This document shows positions 56,959-64,000 of a stretch of 64,000 nt of DNA, one piece after another. Each line of letters begins with the position of its first letter. Positions within the stretch are counted from its first letter, which is position 1. A model generated the notes under the pieces. It saw nothing but the letters and a program-made list of their open reading frames with translations, did no database searches and was not told where the DNA came from. The translations under genes and the position numbers were made by a program. The stretch covers positions 1,029,362 through 1,093,361 of the forward strand of contig NZ_KB913035.1 in NCBI RefSeq assembly GCF_000384255.1, read 5' to 3'. The DNA comes from Methylotenera mobilis 13 (GTDB lineage: Bacteria; Pseudomonadota; Gammaproteobacteria; Burkholderiales; Methylophilaceae).

Positions 56959-57409
56959 CTGTAATATTCCTAAAACTTATTTAATGCATGATTGATATCG
57001 ACAAAGGCCGATTCAACTTTGAGGTATAACGTCTGTAGACTAAATAAATATCTGATAAAGAGATTTAAATCCAAGCCATTTTCGATGTCGGCGATTTAAT
57101 CATCGAATCGCGGTGCCAATTTCTTCATCATTAATCGTTCTGAAGTCTCTATTTTTTGAGAAGTGCTGTCGAATTAAACCATTTGTATTTTCATCTATAC
57201 CATGCTCCCACTAATCATAGCGAGGCAAATAAAAAATATGGAATAGGCCACAACTGAAAGATTAAATTTAGGCAAACTAGACTATAAGGCTTAATCAAGC
57301 CTCGCTACAAATAGCATTACTATACCTAATGTTCCACAGCAAATCCTTAATATTGAATATTATCAATTGGTATCTGAGTAAATTAAATAGAAATACTTTT
57401 TTAATAAAG
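56959..57409. other. Gap between HDOD gene and msrA
   Basis: A stretch of 451 bases without an intact gene. Its middle holds the decayed IS30-type transposase remnant. The remainder is AT-rich and shows no other gene or repeat that I can support; the HDOD gene promoter should lie near 56960-57010. Confidence 0.6.
57013..57222 (-). pseudogene. IS30-family transposase remnant (C-terminal fragment)
   Basis: On the minus strand the frame from about 57210 to 57013 reads WEHGIDENTNGLIRQHFS, then KNRDFRTINDEEIG, a stop, then LNRRHRKWLGFKS, a second stop, and VIPQS with a terminal stop. This closely follows the C-terminus of IS30-family transposases (WERGxNENTNGLxRQxFPK, LNxRPRKxLGF). Two internal stops and a stop just before Trp show decay. 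The TTGAATCGGCC just after the final stop resembles an IS30 end. The N-terminal two-thirds and the other end are absent. Confidence 0.85.
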
Positions 57410-57949
57410 TTATTCTTGAATTAACTGCGCATATTTTGCCCGAATCTTTGCTGCTTTTGGTGCGGCGACTGCCATGCAATACGGTTGGTTGGGGTTCTTG
57501 TCAAAATAGTACTGATGGTAATCTTCAGCAGGGTAAAACACTTCAGCGGGGTTTACTTCAGTCACAATCGGGTTGGGCCAGATATGTTGCTGATTTAGTG
57601 CGGTAATCATATTAACCGTGGCGGTGCGTTGTGCTTCATTTTGGCAAAATACGGCCGAGCGATACTGCGTACCAACATCATTGCCTTGGCGGTTGGGTGT
57701 GGTGGGGTCGTGCGATACAAAAAATATTTCTAATAGTGTTTCAAAGCTGATTAAATCTGCATCGTAAGTGATTTGAATCGCCTCGGAGTGGCCTGTATCG
57801 CCATTGCAAATCTGCTTGTAGGTTGGGTTGGTGGTGTGGCCGCCGATGTAGCCTGATACGACTTTTTTTACGCCGTTCAGCTGGCTGAATACTGGCTCTG
57901 TGCACCAAAAGCAACCACCAGCAAATACTGCAATTTGTTCCTGACTCAT
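57410..57949 (-). CDS. msrA: Peptide methionine sulfoxide reductase A
   Basis: 179 residues. The catalytic motif is AGGCFWC (Cys13, with a second Cys at 16); GNDVGTQYRSAVF and YHQYYFDKNP are conserved. It reduces methionine-S-sulfoxide in proteins, with thioredoxin as donor. The start has AAGGAT upstream. It is divergent from the Y-family polymerase gene. Confidence 0.96.
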   Translation of the reverse strand: MSQEQIAVFAGGCFWCTEPVFSQLNGVKKVVSGYIGGHTTNPTYKQICNGDTGHSEAIQITYDADLISFETLLEIFFVSHDPTTPNRQGNDVGTQYRSAVFCQNEAQRTATVNMITALNQQHIWPNPIVTEVNPAEVFYPAEDYHQYYFDKNPNQPYCMAVAAPKAAKIRAKYAQLIQE

Positions 57950-58083
57950 GATGTAATCCTTATAATAATGCTTTGAGTGTTTAAGCTATATTTTATGCTT
58001 AGCGCTAATTATCCGCTGTGTTGTTAGTCCAAGTATCAGGCTAAACATTCATTTTTTCTCAATATTTCTCATCGCCATTATCC

Positions 58084-59313
58084 ATGCAGTTAAACGCTTT
58101 ATATGTAGATTTTAATTCTTACTTTGCTTCAGTTGAGCAGCAGTTGGTGCCTGAGCTTAGGGGTAAGCCTATTGGTGTGCTAGCTGTGATGGCAGAAACC
58201 ACTTGCTGCATTGCTGCGAGTTATGAAGCAAAAGCGTTTGGTATTAAAACCGGTACGCTGGTCAGTGAGGCACGTAAGCTTTGCCCAGATATCATTTTTG
58301 TAGAGGCGAGGCCGCCTGTTTATGTGCAGTACCACCATTTTTTAATTGATATTGTAGAAAGCTGTACGCATGTAGAAAAAGTACTTTCTATTGATGAGAT
58401 GGTGTGTAAGCTCACAGGTAGCCAACAGCAGCCAGAAAATGCACTTAAATTAGCAGCTAAGATTAAAGCATCGCTTGCGGAAAAAGCAGGGGATTTTATT
58501 CGATGCTCTATCGGCATTGCCCCTAATACTTTTTTGGCCAAAGTGGCGTCTAATATGCAAAAACCTGATGGCTGCGTAATGATAGAGCCACATGAGTTGC
58601 CTCAGCGTTTGTTTGGTTTGAAACTACGAGATTTAAACGGGATTGGAAAGCAGATGGAAGCGCGTTTAAACCGATATAAAATTAGTACTGTAGAACAGTT
58701 GTACGCAGCAAACCGTCAGCAGTTACAAGTAGCATGGGGTAGCGTAGAGGGGGAGCGCATGTATGATAAGTTGCGTGGTTTAGAGCCTTATTACGTTAAA
58801 AATGCGCGTAGCAGTTTAGGGCACTCCCATGTAATGCCGCCTGAACAGCGCAACGAAGTTGGCGTAAGGGCGGTGTTGCACAGATTGCTACAAAAAGCCT
58901 GTATGCGCATGCGAAGTTACGATTTGCTTGCTTCAAGAATTAGCGTTAAGGTGAAGTTTAGAAATAAGCCAAGCTGGCAAAAAGAAAGTGCGCTGTCTCC
59001 AACAGATAACACTTTAAGGCTGATTGAAGCACTAGAAACTTTTATGCAGCAGTATCCCAAAACTAATGCCGAACCTTATGCGGTAGGGGTGTCTTTTTCA
59101 GGCTTAGTCACAGCTGATGAAGTTGCGAGGGATTTGTTCCAAATTGCTCCGCTAGAGAGTGAGAAAAAGCTTAATCAGGCGATAGACACCCTCAATATGA
59201 AGTTTGGCAAAAATACCATTTACTTTGGCGGTGCGCATGAGGCGTTGAAAGATGCGCCGATGCGTATTGCGTTCAATCATATTCCAGACATTGATGTTGA
59301 AAGTGATGAGTAA
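58084..59313 (+). CDS. Y-family DNA polymerase (DinB/UmuC-like)
   Basis: 409 residues. The polymerase palm has YVDFNSYFASVEQQL (catalytic Asp) and VLSIDEMVCKL (second Asp-Glu), where most DinB proteins have SIDEAY. Fingers, thumb with the helix-hairpin-helix LRDLNGIGKQMEARL and a little-finger domain follow. It probably copies past damaged bases with low fidelity. It stands alone, without umuD or imuA neighbours, and no LexA-type CTGT-N8-ACAG box was seen nearby. The start has no clear Shine-Dalgarno. Confidence 0.88.
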   Translation: MQLNALYVDFNSYFASVEQQLVPELRGKPIGVLAVMAETTCCIAASYEAKAFGIKTGTLVSEARKLCPDIIFVEARPPVYVQYHHFLIDIVESCTHVEKVLSIDEMVCKLTGSQQQPENALKLAAKIKASLAEKAGDFIRCSIGIAPNTFLAKVASNMQKPDGCVMIEPHELPQRLFGLKLRDLNGIGKQMEARLNRYKISTVEQLYAANRQQLQVAWGSVEGERMYDKLRGLEPYYVKNARSSLGHSHVMPPEQRNEVGVRAVLHRLLQKACMRMRSYDLLASRISVKVKFRNKPSWQKESALSPTDNTLRLIEALETFMQQYPKTNAEPYAVGVSFSGLVTADEVARDLFQIAPLESEKKLNQAIDTLNMKFGKNTIYFGGAHEALKDAPMRIAFNHIPDIDVESDE

Positions 59314-59488
59314 TGCCTTCATTCATTCCTTCATTAGGGTATTGGCTAAGTAAAATCATTAGTTACAAAGCGTTAACAATTACAGGTAAGCCAATTTAAA
59401 ACAATCGCGTTATCTGATCATAGTCACCATCAATTTAATTTATGTAACTAGGTGACTTAATCAATGCTAGACATAGAGGAGAAGTAAA

Positions 59489-60169
59489 ATGCGTAATGTT
59501 AAGTTTAACCTTGTCAATGGTATGCGTGTAACGATGGCTCTGCCTGCATTAGTTGCAGTGGTGTTTGCAACCCCTGCATTAGCTACTGATCAATATATTG
59601 ATACTGCACGTGTGATTTCAGTAACGCCACAGACAGAGCGTATCAATGTGCCACAACAGGAATGTCGCACAGAATATCAACAGCAAAGTTACTCTCAAGG
59701 CGGAAGCTCAATCACAGGTGCGCTGATTGGCGGTATTGCAGGTGGTTTACTAGGTAATACTGTAGGTAAAGGCAGTGGTCGTGTTGCCGCTGCTGCCGTG
59801 GGTGCTGGTGTTGGTGCTATTGCCGGTGACCGAATTGCAAATAGCCGCCAAAATGTAGTGACACGTACCGTGCCAGTTCAAACTTGTTATCAGGTAGACC
59901 AATGGCAAACGGTCAATGCCGGTTACTTTGTTACTTACGAATACAATGGTAGAACATACAACACCGTAACGACTGAACATCCTGGCCGTTATGTAGATGT
60001 GAATGTTGCTATAGCACCAAACCGATATGCAGTTTCGCAAATTAGCTACCTTGCACCAGATCATCGTCGTGACGGTCAATGGAGAGGTCACCGCGCTCAT
60101 GGAAAGCAAGATTGGAAAGATAATGGACGCTATAATCGCCACGACCGGGATGATCGTCGATATTACTGA
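59489..60169 (+). CDS. Outer-membrane/periplasmic glycine-zipper 2TM-domain protein
   Basis: 226 residues with a signal peptide (cleavage near PALA). A glycine zipper of alternating Gly/Ala (ALIGGIAGGLLGNTVGKGSG and AAVGAGVGAIAGDRIA) at about 77-118 suggests membrane-associating helices as in SlyB/OmpA-like lipoproteins; no lipobox Cys is seen. A cysteine pair (Cys58 and the one in VQTCYQVD) may form a disulfide. The C-terminus is rich in Arg, His, Asp and Tyr. Function unknown. AGAGGAG lies before the start. Confidence 0.82.
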   Translation: MRNVKFNLVNGMRVTMALPALVAVVFATPALATDQYIDTARVISVTPQTERINVPQQECRTEYQQQSYSQGGSSITGALIGGIAGGLLGNTVGKGSGRVAAAAVGAGVGAIAGDRIANSRQNVVTRTVPVQTCYQVDQWQTVNAGYFVTYEYNGRTYNTVTTEHPGRYVDVNVAIAPNRYAVSQISYLAPDHRRDGQWRGHRAHGKQDWKDNGRYNRHDRDDRRYY

Positions 60170-60230
60170 GATAGACGTTTGAATAGCGTTGATGAGTATT
60201 TAATGTAGATAGGATTTAGCTGATCACGGA

Positions 60231-60262
60231 CCTAGTAGCAATCAAGACTACTAGGTTTTTTT
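60231..60262 (+). terminator. Intrinsic terminator after glycine-zipper gene
   Basis: An 8-bp stem CCTAGTAG/CTACTAGG (60231-60238 with 60248-60255) with a 9-base loop is followed by TTTTTTT. It ends transcription about 90 bp after the gene. Confidence 0.85.
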
Positions 60263-60334
60263 ACGTCATTTACTCCATACAAGTGCTGTTGCAAGTAAAA
60301 TTACTAACTAACCTAATCAATTGAAAATGACTGA

Positions 60335-61297
60335 GTGAAGCTTACTTTAGATTGTGTATCAACTGGACCGCTGTTCTCATTGCCCCACACTAGTGGGCTG
60401 GCATATTTGCTTTCCAAAGCGCATATTAGCTATGCACATTTACCCTTAGAAGCTTTGGTTTGTGAGCAACATCACCTAGCGCCAGTTCCAGATTACCCTA
60501 TTGCTGCAATTGCTGCCGCTGAAGATGGGTTGGATGTCGGTAACGCTTATTGGCTACGCGCACATCCTGTCCACTTGATGTTGCAAAGGGACAGCTTCAG
60601 TTTAAGCGAACCTTGCCCGCTTCGTGTGACTCAAGAACATGCGCAAGCGATGATGCTGACTTTGAATCAGCATTTTAAACAGGATGGTTTGAATTTTTGC
60701 TTAGGTGACTCCGGAGCATGGTATCTCACTTTGGCAGAGTCGCCTCAAATTAAAACCGCATTACCCGCCATGGCGATGGGTAAAAATATTGCACATTTTA
60801 TGCCGCAAGGTGCCAATGCTAGTCGTTGGGTTTCTTACCTAAATGAAGTGCAAATGTTGTTACATGGTCATCCAGCCAATGCAACGCGCGAGCAAGAGGG
60901 GGATGTTGTGGTCAACAGTGTTTGGCTTTCTGGAGGTGGTGCAATGCCAGCGCCATCAAATATGAAAGTTGGGTTTGATTGTTTTACTGGAGATGATATT
61001 TTTTATAAAGGGTTGGCTAAGCATTCTGGTGTTGTGTATCGGGCAGTATCTACATCTTTGCAAGACGCAATTTTACAATTGAGTAAGCAATCAAGTGTGC
61101 GTTTGCAGTTGGCGTATCAGACAATGCTGGATGATAATACCTTTCAAGTGTTACTTGATGGACTCAGAACGAAAAAAATTAGCCAATTAGTGATTAATTT
61201 GGCCTGTTATGAACAGACCCTAATTGCAAGAATTAAACCAATAGATTTTTATAAATTTTGGCGAAAAAGTAAACCGATGAGCGCATACCTAACATGA
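60335..61297 (+). CDS. RpfE-type / cofactor-independent phosphoglycerate mutase-like protein
   Basis: 320 residues from GTG 60335. No ATG or strong ribosome site is close, but a four-codon frame ATG-ACT-GAG-TGA (60327-60338) overlaps the start and may couple translation. The central DYPIAAIAAAEDGLDVGNAYWLRAHPVHL segment and the VVVNSVWLSGGGAMP stretch belong to the RpfE-type family annotated near recJ in Xanthomonas and betaproteobacteria. A metabolic role is unclear; the iPGM similarity is weak. The stop overlaps recJ as ATGA. Confidence 0.75.
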   Translation: MKLTLDCVSTGPLFSLPHTSGLAYLLSKAHISYAHLPLEALVCEQHHLAPVPDYPIAAIAAAEDGLDVGNAYWLRAHPVHLMLQRDSFSLSEPCPLRVTQEHAQAMMLTLNQHFKQDGLNFCLGDSGAWYLTLAESPQIKTALPAMAMGKNIAHFMPQGANASRWVSYLNEVQMLLHGHPANATREQEGDVVVNSVWLSGGGAMPAPSNMKVGFDCFTGDDIFYKGLAKHSGVVYRAVSTSLQDAILQLSKQSSVRLQLAYQTMLDDNTFQVLLDGLRTKKISQLVINLACYEQTLIARIKPIDFYKFWRKSKPMSAYLT

Positions 61298-62994
61298 CTT
61301 CGATTACTAAACGTAGCGCGCCAGTAGACGTCGTCCAAAGTCTGCAGTCATCAGGGCTCTCGCCCCTAATGTCCCATTTGTTAGCCGCACGCGGTGTGTC
61401 TAATGCTGCACAAACTAGTATTCATCTAAATGCCTTGCTACCACCCCAGCAGTTGACTAATAATCAGGCGATGGCTAAGTTATTGGCAGAAGCAATTAAG
61501 GCCAATAAAAAGTTATTAGTTGTTGGGGACTACGATGCCGATGGTGCTACAGCCACTGCAGTTGCTGTGAAAGGTTTGCGTATGTTTGGTGCAAACGTAG
61601 ACTTCTTAGTGCCTAATCGTTTTGAATATGGGTACGGACTCACGCCTGAAATTGTGAAGCTTGCAGCAACACAAGCACCAGACATTATTGTGACAGTAGA
61701 CAATGGTATCGCCAGTGTTGATGGTGTTGCAGTTGCTAACGCCATGGGGATGCAAGTATTGATTACAGATCACCATTTACCTGGGTCGCAAACGCCAGAG
61801 GCAGCATGTATTGTTAATCCTAATCAGCATGGATGTGCATTTTTAAGTAAAAATCTTGCTGGTGTAGGTGTTATGTTCTATTGCTTACTGGGCTTGCGAG
61901 CCGAGTTACGTGAGCAAGGTGCTTACCAATCAAAACCGGAGCCCAATTTAACAGAGTTATTAGATTTAGTCGCACTAGGCACAGTCGCCGATTTGGTTAG
62001 GTTGGATGAGAATAACCGCATTTTAGTGGAACAGGGCTTACGTAGAATCCGTGCCGGCGTATGTAGTCATGGTATATCAGCCATACTTAAGGTGGCAGGG
62101 CGAGAGCCATCAAAAGTGATGGCTCAAGATTTAGGTTTTTATGTAGGACCACGTCTTAATGCCGCAGGCAGGTTAGATGATATGACACTAGGCATTCAAT
62201 GCTTATTAGCAGAATCAGAGAAAGATGCTGTGGTGCTCGCTCAGCAACTGCATGATTTGAACAAACAAAGACGCAGTATAGAAGCTGATATGCAACAAAG
62301 CGCTAATATCTCTCTCGATGACATTACCGTTGCCGACCAATACTCCATTAGTATTTACGAGTCGGACTGGCATCAGGGTGTGATTGGCATTTTAGCTTCA
62401 CGGATTAAAGAACGTCATCATCGCCCAGTCATTGCTTTTGCCGATGGTGGAGCTGGACTGCTTAAAGGCTCCGGACGGTCAATTGCAGGCTTGCATCTGC
62501 GTGATGCTTTGGATTTGCTCAGCAAGCATCAGCCCGATTTGATATTGAAATTTGGCGGTCATGCCATGGCGGCAGGGCTAACCATCAAAGCTGAAGACTT
62601 TAACTTGTTCAAGTTAAGTTTTGAGGCTGTCGTTAAAAGTCTACTTACCGAGGCTGATTTAGAAGCAGTATTGGAAGTAGATGGAAGTTTGAGCGCGAGT
62701 GATATGACCTATGCAGTTGCTCAAACATTAGAAAATCAAGTATGGGGGCAGGGCTTTCCGCCACCTTTATTCTATGATGAGTTTGAAGTGGTGAATCAGC
62801 GTATTTTGGCTGAAAAGCATTTAAAACTCAGCTTGAAAGCCCGATCAGGCTCATCTTCAATTCTGATAGATGCCATTTATTTTAATCAAACACAGTTCCT
62901 AGATGGTCCGATTCTAGCGGCGTATCAATTGCAAACTAATGATTACAATGGCTCTCAAAAAGTACAATTAAATATCAGGCATGTAAACGTTTAA
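61294..62994 (+). CDS. recJ: Single-stranded-DNA-specific 5'-3' exonuclease RecJ
   Basis: 566 residues. The DHH phosphoesterase motifs are intact: VVGDYDADGATATA, VTVDNGIAS, LITDHHLPG, and the DHHA1 part with GGHAMAAGL. It degrades 5' ends of single-stranded DNA in recombination and mismatch repair. It overlaps the upstream gene by four bases (ATGA) and nnrD follows 7 bp after it. Confidence 0.96.
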   Translation: MTSITKRSAPVDVVQSLQSSGLSPLMSHLLAARGVSNAAQTSIHLNALLPPQQLTNNQAMAKLLAEAIKANKKLLVVGDYDADGATATAVAVKGLRMFGANVDFLVPNRFEYGYGLTPEIVKLAATQAPDIIVTVDNGIASVDGVAVANAMGMQVLITDHHLPGSQTPEAACIVNPNQHGCAFLSKNLAGVGVMFYCLLGLRAELREQGAYQSKPEPNLTELLDLVALGTVADLVRLDENNRILVEQGLRRIRAGVCSHGISAILKVAGREPSKVMAQDLGFYVGPRLNAAGRLDDMTLGIQCLLAESEKDAVVLAQQLHDLNKQRRSIEADMQQSANISLDDITVADQYSISIYESDWHQGVIGILASRIKERHHRPVIAFADGGAGLLKGSGRSIAGLHLRDALDLLSKHQPDLILKFGGHAMAAGLTIKAEDFNLFKLSFEAVVKSLLTEADLEAVLEVDGSLSASDMTYAVAQTLENQVWGQGFPPPLFYDEFEVVNQRILAEKHLKLSLKARSGSSSILIDAIYFNQTQFLDGPILAAYQLQTNDYNGSQKVQLNIRHVNV

Positions 62995-63001
62995 GGCCAT
63001 C

Positions 63002-63859
63002 ATGCAAACAGACTCACACTTACTTACTAAGCAAATGTTTCATCCGGCATTGCCTGCGCGCCCTACGGATGCCCACAAAGGAACATCTGGTAGTGTTGCA
63101 ATTATTGGTGGTGATCAGGGCATGTTGGGTGCAGTTTTATTGGCAGCGAGGGCTGCATTATTCTCTGGGGCAGGGCGTATTTATGCTGCAATGTTGTGCA
63201 AAACAGCGCTAACAATTGATTTTCTGCATCCGGAAATCATGATGCGAACACCCGAGAGTATTGCAAAGTTACCTCAGTTGAATGCGTTGGTCATCGGGCC
63301 TGGCTTGGGACAGTCAGACGTAGCCCTAGACTTGTTAACCTTTTGGCTTAAAAAAGAGCAGCTTTTAGTGCTGGATGCAGATGCACTAAATTTAATTGCT
63401 AAATACCCACATCTAGCTGACTTGGTGAGAGCTAGGCAAACTGACACGATTGTGACTCCTCATGTGGGTGAGGCAGCTAGGTTAATGTCTTTAAGCGTAG
63501 CAGCGATTCAAAAAAACAGAGTTGATGCTGCAATCGGATTAGCACAATCATTGCGGGTCATTTGTGTGCTTAAAGGGGCGGGTACTGTGATTGCCGAAAA
63601 AAATAAGCAGTATTGGATTAATTCAACAGGTAATCCAGGGCTTGCTGTTGGGGGTACTGGCGATGTGTTGACAGGTATTATTGCAAGTTTAATTGCGCAA
63701 GGTTTGTCACCAGTTGATGCTGCTAAGCTAGCTGTTTATGTGCACGGTGCCGCCGCAGATGTTTTGGTTGGTCAGGGAGTTGGGCCTGTCGGATTAACAG
63801 CCTCTGAGCTTTTGATTGAGGTGAGAACCCTGCTTAATCAACTCAATCAATTAATTTAA
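63002..63859 (+). CDS. nnrD: ADP-dependent NAD(P)H-hydrate dehydratase
   Basis: 285 residues. It has the carbohydrate-kinase-like fold motifs GTSGSVAIIGGDQGMLGA, VIGPGLGQS, DADALNLI and the catalytic GNPGLAVGGTGDVLTG. It repairs hydrated NADH or NADPH. The N-terminal epimerase (NnrE) domain present in the fused enzyme is missing, so the epimerase must be encoded elsewhere. It is 7 bp after recJ with AAGG upstream of ATG. Confidence 0.95.
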   Translation: MQTDSHLLTKQMFHPALPARPTDAHKGTSGSVAIIGGDQGMLGAVLLAARAALFSGAGRIYAAMLCKTALTIDFLHPEIMMRTPESIAKLPQLNALVIGPGLGQSDVALDLLTFWLKKEQLLVLDADALNLIAKYPHLADLVRARQTDTIVTPHVGEAARLMSLSVAAIQKNRVDAAIGLAQSLRVICVLKGAGTVIAEKNKQYWINSTGNPGLAVGGTGDVLTGIIASLIAQGLSPVDAAKLAVYVHGAAADVLVGQGVGPVGLTASELLIEVRTLLNQLNQLI

Positions 63860-64000
63860 TTTTTCACAATATTTTAGTTAGATATTAAAAGTATTGTATT
63901 TTAGTCTGCTCGATTAATTTACTTGCCATTTAATCCAAGTGAATAAGATGTTGCCATTTCCTTTCCCGCCAAAAATATAAGTAGATTGTAATGCTAGCTG

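Noticed and set aside
1-64000. CRISPR arrays, tRNA or rRNA genes, prophage
   Set aside because: No evenly spaced direct repeats, cloverleaf-like segments, rRNA stretches or phage structural genes were seen by reading. A dedicated scan could still find a small RNA.

Overview
The window looks like part of the chromosome of a free-living betaproteobacterium. A Methylophilaceae (Methylotenera-like) methylotroph is the best guess. This is inferred from moderate-to-low GC, betaproteobacterial gene orders (rpoE-rseABC-degP-lepA-lepB-DUF4845-rnc-era-recO-pdxJ-acpS), the fbp/aldolase/tpiA carbon genes, and the absence of phage or plasmid genes. It was not checked by any search. No rRNA, tRNA or CRISPR array was seen.

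Layout. 1-3.1 kb: two signalling genes on the minus strand, an Aer-like PAS chemoreceptor cut by the window edge and an EAL-CBS-GGDEF protein. 3.4-6.0 kb: mutS. 6.2-20.3 kb: a complete nitrate assimilation island: nasT (ANTAR regulator), nrtA-nrtB-nrtD plus an outer-membrane porin, then nirB-narK-PP2C/kinase-nirD-nasA. A DUF4202 gene is convergent and shares a terminator with nasA. 21-26.4 kb: minus-strand housekeeping genes (DUF4124-like, slyD, yaiI, rhlE, nadB). 26.6-37.7 kb: the envelope-stress and translation/lipid cluster. 37.7-41.5 kb: tcdA, fbp, fba, tpiA. 41.5-43.3 kb: a DUF2256 mini-gene coupled to an FeS photolyase-like gene. 43.4-49.8 kb: polyphosphate genes ppk1 and ppx flanking sixA, a PA2779/PA2778 pair and a histone-H1-like protein. 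50-55.4 kb: htpG, glgP, a DUF4197 protein. 55.5-57.9 kb: an HDOD gene, a decayed IS30-family transposase fragment and msrA. 58-63.9 kb: a Y-family polymerase, a glycine-zipper protein, an RpfE-like gene, recJ and nnrD.

The most informative region is the nitrate island, where the regulation can be read from the DNA. A perfect sigma-54 (-24/-12) promoter with NtrC-like dyads precedes nasT. The 5' leader of nrtA carries two hairpins, each with a hexaloop having A at position 1 and G at position 4, followed by a strong intrinsic terminator. This is the architecture expected for ANTAR-dependent antitermination. A second sigma-54-like promoter, with a 30-bp perfect palindrome about 100 bp upstream, precedes nirB. 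The inferred circuit is that nitrogen limitation turns on nasT through NtrC/sigma-54 and the NasT protein then lets transcription pass the nrt leader. No NasS sensor is next to nasT, and a PP2C-phosphatase/Ser-Thr-kinase fusion lies inside the reductase operon, so a post-translational layer is possible.

Other readable regulation: a sigma-E promoter before rpoE, a near-consensus sigma-32 promoter before htpG, and several hairpin terminators. Start codons were moved inward from the longest frame for nrtA, nrtD, rpoE, rseC, DUF4845, rnc, acpS and fbp, mostly on ribosome-binding-site and family-length grounds.
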